This document shows, piece by piece, positions 1-6,863 of a DNA stretch of 26,061 bases. Numbering within the stretch: the stretch's first letter is position 1; the number at the start of each line of letters is the position of its first letter. The notes below the pieces were generated by a model, which ran no database searches, was not told the origin of the DNA, and worked only from the letters and a program-made list of their open reading frames with translations. This DNA comes from a virus. The position numbers and the translations under genes were made by a program. The DNA is taken from positions 1 to 26,061 of IMG/VR virus record IMGVR_UViG_3300007346_000190. One strand, 5' to 3'.

Positions 1-2
1 AA

Positions 3-503
3 CAGTTAGCAAATTACAAAGCAGTTCAGGTTGAAAGCAACGGTGTGCCAGAGACAGAAGTGCCCGAAGGCGTGACCCTAGTATGTAGTCCCAAGTGCAT
101 TGAAAAGAATGGGCGTGCTATCAAGTATCTTGCACCAAGTAAGACTATCTTAGAACGTGCAGACTGTTTGAAGTTTGTGGTCAGTGCAGACCCAGAGTCG
201 CCATACAGCACAGTTCCAGACTGGGCCATTGAGTGGAAGGCAAACAATCCCAACAAAGAAGTCTACTGTAGTCCTATGAATATCTACAACAGTTTTCCAC
301 AACGGATTAAATTACTACGTGCGGAAAAAGGCACAATCACAATGGCAGAGCGTAGTACTGTTGATGAAGTTATTAGTTTCTGGGAACCTGGACTGCTTAA
401 CTTAGCAGACAATCAACGCAATCACGAATACGTGGGTCAGTTCTGTATTGAGAACGGATTTAAACTTAACTTACAACAACACTTGTACGCAAGTTTGGCA
501 TAA
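3..503 (+). CDS. queE: QueE-like 7-carboxy-7-deazaguanine synthase, C-terminal part
   Basis: The frame is open from the window edge, so only the last 166 residues are present; the GTG at 45 is internal and is not the start. The part seen has the features I associate with the QueE C-terminus: a VCSPK strand, then LKFVVSADPES, a YCSPMNIYN segment, and the ending LNLQQHLYASLA, which matches the usual QueE tail. QueE is a radical SAM enzyme that contracts carboxytetrahydropterin to the 7-deazaguanine precursor used for queuosine or for phage DNA modification. The CxxxCxxC cluster motif would lie upstream and cannot be checked. Marine T4-like phages often carry queE. No other preQ0 gene is visible here. 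The stop overlaps the next ATG (TAATG). Confidence 0.82.
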   Translation, partial: QLANYKAVQVESNGVPETEVPEGVTLVCSPKCIEKNGRAIKYLAPSKTILERADCLKFVVSADPESPYSTVPDWAIEWKANNPNKEVYCSPMNIYNSFPQRIKLLRAEKGTITMAERSTVDEVISFWEPGLLNLADNQRNHEYVGQFCIENGFKLNLQQHLYASLA

Positions 504-676
504 TGATTAAAAGTTTTTGGAAAACATGGCAGTATGCTATTGGTTCGTTTGATGACGAAACTACTCGACCTTATGACACAAGAGTTGCTGTAATTAGAAC
601 CTTTTGGGTTGTGCTACACATCACAACCTGCGTATTCATTATAGTGGGCAACGGCAGAACGCTGGGCTTTTGGTGA
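503..676 (+). CDS. Small conserved phage protein with one membrane segment
   Basis: A 57-residue protein too short for many gene finders. Its ATG overlaps the queE stop (TAATG) and its TGA overlaps the next ATG (TGATG), so it sits in a translationally coupled chain. The N-terminus MIKSFWKTWQYAIGSFDDET is followed by RPYDTRVAVIRT and a hydrophobic stretch at about residues 34-49 (FWVVLHITTCVFIIVG) that could be one membrane helix. I recall very similar small proteins in cyanophage and pelagiphage myoviruses, none with a known function. The coupling and the conserved feel of the N-terminus make it a real gene; its role is unknown. Confidence 0.7.
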   Translation: MIKSFWKTWQYAIGSFDDETTRPYDTRVAVIRTFWVVLHITTCVFIIVGNGRTLGFW

Positions 677-927
677 TGATGGGTACCAGTTACGTAGGCA
701 ACAAATTACGAGGTTTGTCAATCAATGGCGACTTTGGTCTACAACATGTACAAAATTGGCGTCTTCTGCGTACTTGGTTGCCACGTAAATGCTTTTTAAG
801 TGACAAACAACTTTGGTTACGCAAGGCCTACGTGGGTTATCATATTATTACTGGACCTGGGGAACCTGTTATCAACTATTACTGGCTATCACCAGAAGAA
901 TTTGTTGTTTGGCAATTAAAGCAATGA
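676..927 (+). CDS. Hypothetical phage protein (83 aa)
   Basis: The start was placed at ATG 676, which overlaps the upstream stop (TGATG); a second ATG follows at 679. A longer in-frame GTG/TTG-type extension back to 604 would run inside the previous gene and is unlikely. The 83-residue product is rich in Trp, Tyr, Leu and Arg, with the segments NWRLLRTWLPRKCFLSDKQL and GEPVINYYWLSPEEFVVWQL. I recognise no domain. Its stop overlaps the next ATG (ATGA), so it belongs to the same polycistronic chain of small phage genes. Confidence 0.6.
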   Translation: MMGTSYVGNKLRGLSINGDFGLQHVQNWRLLRTWLPRKCFLSDKQLWLRKAYVGYHIITGPGEPVINYYWLSPEEFVVWQLKQ

Positions 928-1169
928 CAGTATCAGATACTGCGGTAATAGACTTTCCAAAAGCCAACTACGGTCAGTATAACTACAGATATCGAGCGTC
1001 AGAAAAAGCAATAGAAATAGTTCATTGGTTACAGGCGCAGGGACTAACTGCTAACACAGACTTTACTTGGTATTTTGACATCAGTACTGAACGGATATTG
1101 ATTCATTTTGCTCGCGGTTTTGAGCAATATGTGAGTTATACTGCTCTTAAATACAATAATGATAGATAG
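924..1169 (+). CDS. Hypothetical phage protein (81 aa)
   Basis: The start is ATG 924, in an ATGA overlap with the preceding stop; the longer reading back to 813 overlaps the neighbour and is rejected. The protein is 81 residues, soluble-looking, with a mixed alpha/beta pattern (EKAIEIVHWLQAQGL then DFTWYFDISTERILIHFARG). The pattern suggests a small alpha/beta fold, but I cannot name a family. It overlaps the next gene by 11 bases. Confidence 0.6.
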   Translation: MTVSDTAVIDFPKANYGQYNYRYRASEKAIEIVHWLQAQGLTANTDFTWYFDISTERILIHFARGFEQYVSYTALKYNNDR

Positions 1170-1359
1170 TGTTCAAAGACGAGCCCATGTTAATCGATAT
1201 ACTGACTCATACACCGAAGTTGTGCGTCAGCAGGAATTACATAGAAAACATGTTCAAGAGCAAGAACAGTTAAAAGCACAAAGACTGCATGTAGAACATT
1301 TAGATAAGATAAGAGACCGTGAAACAGAAAAAGGTAGATACGTTGACGTCAAAGTCTAA
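1159..1359 (+). CDS. Conserved small phage protein, helical
   Basis: A 66-residue protein starting at ATG 1159, overlapping the previous gene by 11 bases. It begins MIDSVQRRAHVNRYTDSYTE and then becomes a long charged helix rich in Gln, Glu, Lys and His (about residues 22-58), ending with a short YVDVKV strand. I recall proteins of this pattern (an N-terminal RRAxVNxYT segment and a charged helix) in marine T4-like phages, without assigned function. The composition suggests a helical or coiled-coil adaptor, which is inference. Confidence 0.65.
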   Translation: MIDSVQRRAHVNRYTDSYTEVVRQQELHRKHVQEQEQLKAQRLHVEHLDKIRDRETEKGRYVDVKV

Positions 1360-1831
1360 CAGCGCAAAGGGACGAACCAGTTTTGATGCCAATGTTGCGG
1401 GCGAACTAATACCGTTTTTTAATCGCAATGTGTCAGAGTATCCCACTGAGGCCGGTGCACCAAAGTTTGAATTAATCGATGTCAAACAGCAAAAAGACAT
1501 CATGATTAATGTTGCACGTCAACATGCCGAACAAGAATACAATCGCATAATGGATTTGGTTGCAGTACTACAGCGACAGGCCCAAGACATACGACGGCGA
1601 CTAGATATTACCGACATGGTACATGGTGCTAAATACAGTTTCAAGCCAGTGCATGGGCACACATATTGGTTAGCACACGACACAATGAAACAACAAGTAA
1701 TATTGGCAATGCATGGTCCAAATGACTGGACTGTGGGCGCACCCAGCTGGTATGAATATATAGCCAAGGTTAAATTCTTAGGTGACTACACTTGGCAAGA
1801 AGTTGAAGAGGACAACAATGGGACTGTTTGA
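1319..1831 (+). CDS. DUF2452-like protein
   Basis: The 170-residue reading starts at GTG 1319. A TTG at 1343, with AAGG about eight bases upstream, is a credible alternative giving 162 residues and less overlap. The C-terminal half has the pattern I associate with DUF2452: a helical region rich in Gln and Ala around residues 58-95 (QHAEQEYNRIMDL, then LQRQAQDIRRRLDI), followed by AKYSFKPVHGHTYWL, a strand, GPNDWTVG and VKFLGDYTWQEV. DUF2452 occurs in bacteria and phages with unknown function. The gene overlaps its neighbours on both sides (41 and 14 bases), as is common in this chain. Confidence 0.62.
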   Translation: MKQKKVDTLTSKSNSAKGRTSFDANVAGELIPFFNRNVSEYPTEAGAPKFELIDVKQQKDIMINVARQHAEQEYNRIMDLVAVLQRQAQDIRRRLDITDMVHGAKYSFKPVHGHTYWLAHDTMKQQVILAMHGPNDWTVGAPSWYEYIAKVKFLGDYTWQEVEEDNNGTV

Positions 1832-2192
1832 TAGATTTCGTAAACCTGAGCCTGTAAAGGCACAGCCAGAGCCTAAACAGAAAAAGAAGTCAAAAAAGGA
1901 CTTAGCCACAGAACGGGGCGAGCCTTATGTGGAAATTATCAGTGTGGACATTGATCCAGACAATATAGGACAGGGTGCGTTTGAATTAGAATGGAATGAC
2001 ATTTTCCTTGCCAAACTTGTACGTGCAGGTTATGAAGGACGTACCGATGAGGACATTGTGGATCGCTGGTTTCAAGATGTTTGCCGTAATGTAGTTCTTG
2101 AAACTTATGAGCAGTACGAAGCAAATAATCCTAGGCCTGTCAATGGTGTACAGAAAAAAGACATAGGCGGCGGCAGAACTGAGGTAAGTTAA
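1818..2192 (+). CDS. Conserved marine T4-like phage protein (124 aa)
   Basis: The start is ATG 1818 (MGLFDRFRKPEP); a longer reading from 1782 adds residues that overlap the previous gene and look spurious. The protein has a short N-terminal segment, a Lys/Pro-rich linker (residues 9-30) and a compact acidic domain containing GEPYVEIISVDIDP, FELEWNDIFLAKLVRAGYEG, DEDIVDRWFQDVCRNV and the ending GGGRTEVS. I recall this layout from cyanophage myovirus hypotheticals. Function is unknown; there is no membrane segment or catalytic motif that I can see. Its stop overlaps the next ATG (TAATG). Confidence 0.7.
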   Translation: MGLFDRFRKPEPVKAQPEPKQKKKSKKDLATERGEPYVEIISVDIDPDNIGQGAFELEWNDIFLAKLVRAGYEGRTDEDIVDRWFQDVCRNVVLETYEQYEANNPRPVNGVQKKDIGGGRTEVS

Positions 2193-2419
2193 TGCCTAGT
2201 GTGTTTGAAAAAAAATTCCAAATGGAATTTAATATTCCTCAAAAAAGTTGTAACACTGTTCAAGAGTATCTAGAAAAAAATGTAGGTCCTAGAACCTATC
2301 ACTTACACAGTCAAATTGGTGGTAAAAACTGGGCTATAAAAAATAAATTTAGCCTAAATGTTGTTGTTTGTGTTGAAGATCCCGAACTGGCAACATTTAT
2401 TACGTTAAAATACACATGA
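2192..2419 (+). CDS. Hypothetical phage protein (75 aa)
   Basis: A 75-residue protein with ATG at 2192, overlapping the previous stop in a TAATG. It contains FEKKFQMEFNIPQKSCNTVQ, GPRTYHLHSQIGGKNW and a beta-rich end (FSLNVVVCVEDPELATFITL). The codon use is more A+T rich than the neighbour upstream. No family recognised. Its position in the coupled chain supports it as a gene. Confidence 0.6.
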   Translation: MPSVFEKKFQMEFNIPQKSCNTVQEYLEKNVGPRTYHLHSQIGGKNWAIKNKFSLNVVVCVEDPELATFITLKYT

Positions 2420-2487
2420 TACTGTACGTAAACGGCAAGGCGGTAGAACCGAAGTTTCATAATTTATCAAAATACATTGACACATAA
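2416..2487 (+). CDS. Possible 23-residue ORF before the exonuclease
   Basis: An ATGA overlap at 2416-2419 opens a 23-codon frame beginning MILYVNGKAVEPKF and ending at TAA 2485-2487. It could be a real micro-protein or the decayed remnant of a longer gene. The last bases coincide with the -35 box of the exonuclease promoter (2477-2482). Support is only the coupled start, so confidence is low. Confidence 0.3.
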   Translation: MILYVNGKAVEPKFHNLSKYIDT

Positions 2488-2505
2488 TGGATAATATGCT
2501 ATTAT
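2477..2505 (+). promoter_or_regulatory. Sigma-70-like promoter of the exonuclease gene
   Basis: TTGACA (2477-2482), a 17-base spacer and TATTAT (2500-2505). The exonuclease ATG is at 2513, only seven bases after the -10, so the expected transcript start falls on or next to the ATG. There is no Shine-Dalgarno sequence in between, which implies a leaderless or nearly leaderless message from this promoter. An upstream transcript could also read through. Confidence 0.65.
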
Positions 2506-2512
2506 TATCCTT

Positions 2513-3499
2513 ATGCGATATCTAATAGTTGACACTGCTAATACATTTTTCCGTGCCCGGCATGCGGCACATAGACAGGCTGATACTTGGGACCGACTGG
2601 GTTTTGCCATACACGTTACACTGGGTAGCGTTAACAAAGCCTGGCGAGATCAAAAGGCCAATCACGTAGTTTTTTGTTTAGAAGGGCGTAGTTGGCGCAA
2701 AGACTACTACGAACCTTACAAAAAGAACCGTCAGGTTGCTCGTGCTGCCTTAACTGAAGCAGAACAAGAAGAAGATAAACTGTTTTGGGAAACTTTTGAC
2801 ACACTGCAACAGTTCTTGCGTGAACAGACTAACTGTACCGTTCTGCAACACCCTGAACTTGAAGCAGATGATTTGATTGCAGGCTGGATACAAAATCACC
2901 CCAATGATGAGCACATTATTGTGTCCTCAGATTCGGACTTTCATCAACTGCTAAATACTAATGTCAAACAATACAATGGCATAGCAGACGAATTGCATAC
3001 CATAGAGGGAATATTCGATAAACGGGGCAAACTTGTAATAGACAAGAAGACCAAAGAACCTAAAAAAATTCCAGACCCAAGTTGGATCTTATTTGAAAAA
3101 TGTATGCGCGGTGATCCCACAGATAACATATTCAGTGCCTATCCAGGTGTACGCACCAAAGGTAGCAGGAATAAGGTTGGCTTACAGGAAGCATACGAAG
3201 ATAGAAGTCACAAAGGCTTTAACTGGAATAACCTAATGCTACAACGTTGGGTTGATCATAATGGTGATGAACATCGTGTATTAGATGACTATGAGCGTAA
3301 TCGTGTGTTGGTAGACTTAACTGCACAACCGGATGCAGTAAAAGTAAAAATTAATGAAACAATTAAAACAATGGCTGTACCAAAAACTGTAAGTATGGTA
3401 GGTGCTAAGTTTCTTAAGTTTTGTGGCAAGTACGAACTTAACAGGTTAAGCGAACATGCTACCAGTTTCAGCGACTTTTTAAGTGCGGAGTATCAATGA
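2513..3499 (+). CDS. 5'-3' exonuclease / flap nuclease (FEN, RNase H-like phage family)
   Basis: A 328-residue PIN-type nuclease of the FEN/5'-3' exonuclease family, comparable in role to T4 RNase H (rnh) and T5 exonuclease: removal of RNA primers and 5' flaps during phage DNA replication. Metal-binding acidic residues are visible in order: D7 in YLIVDTAN, the LEADD motif at 116-120, the SSDSD motif at 138-142 and GDPTDN at 200-205. The basic FCLEGRSWRKDYYEPYKK region (54-71) is the expected arch/DNA-contact segment, and a helix-hairpin-helix-like PGVRTKG segment follows the last acidic motif. Length and motif order fit a complete enzyme. It has its own consensus promoter with almost no leader. 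Confidence 0.9.
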   Translation: MRYLIVDTANTFFRARHAAHRQADTWDRLGFAIHVTLGSVNKAWRDQKANHVVFCLEGRSWRKDYYEPYKKNRQVARAALTEAEQEEDKLFWETFDTLQQFLREQTNCTVLQHPELEADDLIAGWIQNHPNDEHIIVSSDSDFHQLLNTNVKQYNGIADELHTIEGIFDKRGKLVIDKKTKEPKKIPDPSWILFEKCMRGDPTDNIFSAYPGVRTKGSRNKVGLQEAYEDRSHKGFNWNNLMLQRWVDHNGDEHRVLDDYERNRVLVDLTAQPDAVKVKINETIKTMAVPKTVSMVGAKFLKFCGKYELNRLSEHATSFSDFLSAEYQ

Positions 3500-3651
3500 C
3501 ATTTAGACAATGGCTTCACGAGATGTGGTTAGAAAACTGCGAAGAGCGTGGTGCTTGGCACATGGACACACATACAGTTCAACAATATTTTCAACAGTAC
3601 AAATGGTGGTTACGTAGAGAGTATAGATATCAACAAGGACAACAACAATGA
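3496..3651 (+). CDS. Small conserved marine T4-like phage protein (51 aa)
   Basis: ATGA overlap with the exonuclease stop opens a 51-codon frame starting MTFRQWLHEMWLENCEERG, with a KWWLRREYRY segment and a Gln-rich tail. The TGA overlaps the next ATG in the same way. I recall near-identical openings (MTFREWLHEMW) in cyanophage and pelagiphage genomes. Highly aromatic and charged; function unknown. Conserved motif plus double coupling make this a confident small gene. Confidence 0.75.
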   Translation: MTFRQWLHEMWLENCEERGAWHMDTHTVQQYFQQYKWWLRREYRYQQGQQQ

Positions 3652-4121
3652 CAGTGTTTGCAAAACCAGTATTAAAAAATAAATTTTGGATAGTAGAAAA
3701 CCAAGGCGAAAAAGTTGCCACTATTCAAATGGTGGACGATGGTAGTGTAGTTTATGTAAGTTCGACAGAACGTAAGAAGTACGCCAGCATTAAACTATTG
3801 AGTAAAGATTACAACATCGTATTTGACAAAGAAAATAAAAAATCCAAAGACGTAAAAACAGAACATGAACTATACGGGTATCCTGTTAACGGTAAACCGT
3901 GGAATAGTTTGTACGATATAAAACATCAATTTCCAATTTATACTAAGACCAGCAAAAGTAAAAGTTACTATTGTGCAGGTCATTATATTATTAAATTTAA
4001 TAATGGCTGGGTCAAAAGTTTTTGTCCTAAGTTTATTACACTTAATAGGTATGAGTATCAAGGACCTTTTAAAACAAAACTGGAAATGCAGGAACAGTTA
4101 AGGTTAGCAAATGGAAAGTAA
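3648..4121 (+). CDS. Conserved marine T4-like phage protein (157 aa)
   Basis: Starts at ATG 3648 in an ATGA overlap. The 157-residue protein has an N-terminal beta-rich half (FWIVENQGEKVATIQ, then GSVVYVSS) and a strongly patterned second half: HELYGYPVNGKPWNSLYDIK, FPIYTKTSKSKSYYCAG, YYIIKFNNGWVKSFCPKF-like segments and GPFKTKLEMQEQL. The second half matches what I remember of a conserved cyanophage myovirus hypothetical. Two cysteines sit in SYYCAG and SFCPKF. No known activity. It overlaps the next gene by 11 bases. Confidence 0.75.
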   Translation: MTVFAKPVLKNKFWIVENQGEKVATIQMVDDGSVVYVSSTERKKYASIKLLSKDYNIVFDKENKKSKDVKTEHELYGYPVNGKPWNSLYDIKHQFPIYTKTSKSKSYYCAGHYIIKFNNGWVKSFCPKFITLNRYEYQGPFKTKLEMQEQLRLANGK

Positions 4122-4329
4122 CTTGCCATTACACATTAAAAAGTTTAACGACAAAGTTAAACTGATGAACCAAACTAACAAACAAAATTTAACATTGAAT
4201 GCCAATGAAGCACGTAGTTTGCATAATGAAATTTACGAACTACTTGCTTATTGCACCAAACTAAGCAAAACTGTAATGGATAGTGGAGAAACTAGTACCA
4301 ATGTGCGTATGGACGGTGGCAATTGGTAA
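4111..4329 (+). CDS. Conserved small phage protein, helical (72 aa)
   Basis: ATG 4111 lies inside the end of the previous gene. The 72-residue product is largely helical, with HIKKFNDKVKLMNQTNKQNL, LNANEARSLHNEIYELLAYC and a Gly-rich acidic tail. The LxANEARxLHxEI pattern resembles small helical proteins next to this position in marine T4-like phages. Function unknown. A putative late promoter follows, so this gene closes the first coupled chain. Confidence 0.65.
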   Translation: MESNLPLHIKKFNDKVKLMNQTNKQNLTLNANEARSLHNEIYELLAYCTKLSKTVMDSGETSTNVRMDGGNW

Positions 4330-4347
4330 AAACTACGCACATTTAAA

Positions 4348-4355
4348 GATAAATA
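4348..4355 (+). promoter_or_regulatory. T4-type late-promoter-like box (GATAAATA)
   Basis: GATAAATA differs from the T4 late consensus TATAAATA at one base. A start about six bases later (4361-4362) would give a leader of about 12 bases before ATG 4374 containing AGAGAA as a weak ribosome site. This is pattern matching only; no sigma factor or start site is shown. Confidence 0.4.
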
Positions 4356-4373
4356 ATATACTAGAGAACTTCA

Positions 4374-4661
4374 ATGAGTAGACCCAAACCTAATGTACTA
4401 ATCGAGTATGTCAACAAACAAAACTATAAAACTGAGCAAGTACTCAGTAGTGAAGGTATTTGGGCTGTGTTTTACGAAAACAAACCTATTAATTTAAAGT
4501 CCGGTAACATGCTGGTCAGTTATCCAGGTCCTAAGTATAAAAAGACTTCTTTTAGTAATCCCGGACACGCAATCAACTTGGCTAAAAAATTGAACACGCT
4601 TTTTAAAACTGACCAATTCACTGTGGTGCTTTTAAAAAGTGGTGACCAAATCTTCCCCTAA
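4374..4661 (+). CDS. Conserved marine T4-like phage protein (95 aa)
   Basis: A 95-residue protein starting MSRPKPNVLIEYVNKQNYKT. Recognisable conserved blocks are IWAVFYENKPINL, LVSYPGPKYKKTSFSNPGHA and NLAKKLNTLFKTDQFTVVLL. I recall this SYPGPKYKKxSFSNxGHA block from cyanophage myoviruses, always of unknown function. It may have its own late-type promoter at 4348 and overlaps the following gene by 23 bases. Confidence 0.75.
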   Translation: MSRPKPNVLIEYVNKQNYKTEQVLSSEGIWAVFYENKPINLKSGNMLVSYPGPKYKKTSFSNPGHAINLAKKLNTLFKTDQFTVVLLKSGDQIFP

Positions 4662-5022
4662 AAGGTATACACAAAGACAGTTAACCGAAGTGTTTCTAGC
4701 TTCGTCGAATATACCTGTTCAACAACTAAGCACATGGCAACGCCGTATCTGGTTTAATCCTGTAGATAATGAAAGTCTCAGATTAAACTTAGTAGGTTAT
4801 CAATTTTTAATGGACAATGTTAAACTAAAAGGTTACGAGTATAAATTAAAATCGCCGTTGTCCAGTAAAAACCTCATTCAACTTGAACGATACTTTCAAG
4901 GTCCTTACTACTTGTTTCAAAATAAAAAAATAATTGTGTTTGACGAAACAGAAGCAAGTATGTTATCATTAATGGACGGCGATCTAAGAAGTTATTTGGA
5001 AAACTTAGAAATCAATACATGA
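4639..5022 (+). CDS. Conserved marine T4-like phage protein (127 aa)
   Basis: Starts at GTG 4639 (or the adjacent GTG 4642); an in-frame TAA lies just upstream and no ATG is available before the conserved part. The 127 residues contain KRYTQRQLTEVFLASSNIPV, LSTWQRRIWFNPVDNESLRL, LVGYQFLMDNVKLKGYEYKL and GPYYLFQNKKIIVFDETEAS. This is a pattern I associate with a conserved cyanophage/pelagiphage hypothetical. The stop overlaps the mini-TctB start (ATGA), so the transporter cassette is translationally coupled to this phage gene. Confidence 0.75.
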   Translation: MVTKSSPKRYTQRQLTEVFLASSNIPVQQLSTWQRRIWFNPVDNESLRLNLVGYQFLMDNVKLKGYEYKLKSPLSSKNLIQLERYFQGPYYLFQNKKIIVFDETEASMLSLMDGDLRSYLENLEINT

Positions 5023-5192
5023 AAAAAATTATTACCAGTTTACTGTTTTGTAGCATTGGTGCCTATTTTAGCATCGGCGCAGCTATATTTTACAAAATTG
5101 GCTCGTTGTCTAAAATGGGCCCAGGATTTTTTCCGTTGGCTTTGGGATTATTTTTAATATTATTAGGGGTACTTAACGGAGTCAAGAAATGA
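5019..5192 (+). CDS. tctB: Minimal TctB-like small membrane subunit
   Basis: A 57-residue ORF with ATGA overlaps at both ends, directly before tctA. It has two hydrophobic helices (about residues 4-25 and 38-53) and, between them, IGSLSKMGPGFFPLALG, the hallmark of TctB small subunits of tripartite tricarboxylate transporters. Family members as I know them are about 140-170 residues with four membrane segments, so only the first two helices are here. The frame is not broken: it ends exactly on the tctA start, so this is a compact form and not a truncation by frameshift. It would sit in the inner membrane with TctA. Position supports the call strongly; whether a half-size TctB works is unknown. 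Confidence 0.72.
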   Translation: MKKIITSLLFCSIGAYFSIGAAIFYKIGSLSKMGPGFFPLALGLFLILLGVLNGVKK

Positions 5193-6673
5193 TAGACAAT
5201 CTTTTGCTCGGATTTCAAACAGTATTTGAAATTAATAATTTATTGTTTCTAATTGCAGGTTGTTTGTTAGGCACTGCTATTGGTATTCTACCGGGTATCG
5301 GTACTGTAATTTGTTTAAGTATTCTTTTACCCTTTACCTACGGTTTTGATCCTATTACTAGTATTATTCTTATGGCAGGAATCTACTATGGAGCACAATA
5401 TGGAGGATCCAATACTAGTATCTTGCTTAATGTGCCAGGAGAACCCAGTACAGTAATGACTTGTATAGATGGGTATCCAATGGCACAACAAGGCAGGGCC
5501 AGCGAAGCAATTATCTCAGCAGGCATAGGCAGTTTTGTTGCTGGTATCTTTGCAGTATTTGCCATTGCCTTTGCCGCTCCAGCACTAAGTGACATTGCTT
5601 TTGAGTTCGGACCAACAGAGTTTGCCAGTTTAATGTTATTGGGTATAATAAGCATTAGTGTAATTACTAGTGAAAACCTTGTGACAGGTTTGGGCATGGC
5701 CTGTATTGGCATGCTATTAGGAACTGTTGGCACAGACATAAATTCTGCCACAGAAAGATTCACACTTAATCAACTTGAACTAGTAGATGGCATTACTGTT
5801 GGAGCGTTAGTTATTGGTGTGTTAGGATTGCCGGCCTTAGTAACGCATTTATTAGACAAAAACTTAGAAAATAAACCCATGGAGTTTAAACTCAGATTTA
5901 GTTTCCAGGATTTAAAACGAGTTATCCCTAGTATACTAAGAGGTACAGGAGTAGGAACAGTAATGGGTGTGATTCCGGGTGGTGGTGCAGTTATGAGTGC
6001 TTTCGCCGCTTATGTAGTAGAGAAAAAAGTAAGTAAAAACAAACAAGATTTTGGAAAGGGCGCAATAGAAGGAGTTGCGGCCCCGGAAAGTGCCAATAAT
6101 GCTGCTAGTCAAACAAGCCTAATTCCATTGCTGACTTTGGGAATTCCTGAAAATCCAGTTATGGCGTTGATACTGTCTTCGCTGATTATAAATGGCGTCC
6201 AACCTGGTCCCGGGACCGTTACAGAGTATCCTGAATTATTTTGGGGATTACTAGCAAGTATGCTTCTAGGCAATATGTTTTTGTTATTTCTAAACATACC
6301 ATTTGTAAAAATGTGGATGAAGATTATAAGTTATCCAAAATCTATTTTATATCCTTTATTAATTTCCATAGCATTAGTTGGAGTCTATTTTATCAAAGAG
6401 AGTTGGTTTGATGTAGGCACTGCTATATTTTTTACTTTGTTGGGTATTGTTTTTATATTCTGTAAGTTAGAGTCAGCGCCTTTAATCTTTGGATATATTA
6501 TAGGACCTTTATTTGAAGAAAACCTAAGGCGAACACTAACGATTTCAGATGGCAGTTTTATGAAATTTTTAGAAAGCAATATAAGTTTGTTCTTTTTGTC
6601 AATTAGTGTAATCTTTATACTTTGGAGTTTTGTCAGAAAATTTAATTACTTACATCGACAGTTGACTAAATAA
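5189..6673 (+). CDS. tctA: TctA-family large membrane subunit of a tripartite tricarboxylate transporter
   Basis: A full-length 494-residue TctA, the multi-spanning inner-membrane subunit of the TctABC secondary transporter (family substrates are citrate and other carboxylates). Hallmarks are GILPGIG (32-38), YYGAQYGGSNTSILLNVPG (66-84), VIPGGGA (261-267), APESANNAAS (298-307) and LTLGIP (315-320). About ten to twelve hydrophobic segments are visible. It is translationally coupled to the mini-TctB by an ATGA overlap. Codon use is A+T rich and similar to the flanking phage genes, so it does not look freshly acquired. Both Gly-rich loops expected for the two half-transporters are intact, so it is probably functional. 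Substrate cannot be read from the sequence. Confidence 0.92.
   Translation: MIDNLLLGFQTVFEINNLLFLIAGCLLGTAIGILPGIGTVICLSILLPFTYGFDPITSIILMAGIYYGAQYGGSNTSILLNVPGEPSTVMTCIDGYPMAQQGRASEAIISAGIGSFVAGIFAVFAIAFAAPALSDIAFEFGPTEFASLMLLGIISISVITSENLVTGLGMACIGMLLGTVGTDINSATERFTLNQLELVDGITVGALVIGVLGLPALVTHLLDKNLENKPMEFKLRFSFQDLKRVIPSILRGTGVGTVMGVIPGGGAVMSAFAAYVVEKKVSKNKQDFGKGAIEGVAAPESANNAASQTSLIPLLTLGIPENPVMALILSSLIINGVQPGPGTVTEYPELFWGLLASMLLGNMFLLFLNIPFVKMWMKIISYPKSILYPLLISIALVGVYFIKESWFDVGTAIFFTLLGIVFIFCKLESAPLIFGYIIGPLFEENLRRTLTISDGSFMKFLESNISLFFLSISVIFILWSFVRKFNYLHRQLTK
6665..6672 (+). promoter_or_regulatory. Late-promoter-like box (ACTAAATA) at the end of tctA
   Basis: ACTAAATA overlaps the tctA stop codon. 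A start about six bases downstream would fall near 6678, just before the first hairpin of the structured intergenic region. It matches the TAAATA core seen at three other places in the window. Weak evidence by itself. Confidence 0.3.
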
Positions 6674-6685
6674 TTCTAGCAACGC

Positions 6686-6785
6686 CACAATGATGTGACG
6701 TCGGAACAATCAATCGACGCTTAGAGTAGCAAAACTCTTTTACTGTTGTGTTACAACAGAACGCCGTCCGTAAGCGAATTCTCGC
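6686..6785 (+). ncRNA. Candidate structured RNA between tctA and tctC
   Basis: Five short inverted repeats follow one another with almost no gap: CACA/TGTG (6686-6697, loop ATGA), CGTCG/CGACG (6699-6719), AGAGT/ACTCT (6723-6738), CTGTTGT/ACAACAG (6743-6759, three-base loop) and GCGA/TCGC (6774-6785, loop ATTC). No T-run follows any of them, so they are not ordinary terminators. No reading frame of interest covers the stretch. It could be an attenuator or mRNA-stability element between tctA and tctC, or an independent small RNA. No known RNA family was recognised. Confidence 0.4.
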
Positions 6786-6804
6786 AAGCATTAAACCAAA
6801 ACTA

Positions 6805-6834
6805 TTGACAATGTTTTATACAAAAAAGTATAAT
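6805..6834 (+). promoter_or_regulatory. Strong sigma-70-like promoter of tctC
   Basis: TTGACA (6805-6810), an 18-base spacer and a perfect TATAAT (6829-6834). The expected start is near 6841, where an ATG opens a seven-codon mini-frame (MTLLRRN) that ends in TAATG on the tctC start. The tctC ribosome site is ACGGAG at 6852-6857, inside this mini-frame. So tctC can be expressed separately from tctBA, which fits the usual excess of binding protein over membrane subunits. Confidence 0.75.
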
Positions 6835-6863
6835 TTGTCTATGACTTTATTACGGAGAAATTA

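Noticed and set aside
5386-5763. 125-codon minus-strand frame inside tctA
   Set aside because: Antisense to conserved TctA loops; no plausible start or neighbours on that strand.
6743-6759. Rho-independent terminator after tctA
   Set aside because: The CTGTTGT/ACAACAG stem is good, but no T-run follows; it was kept only as part of the structured region.
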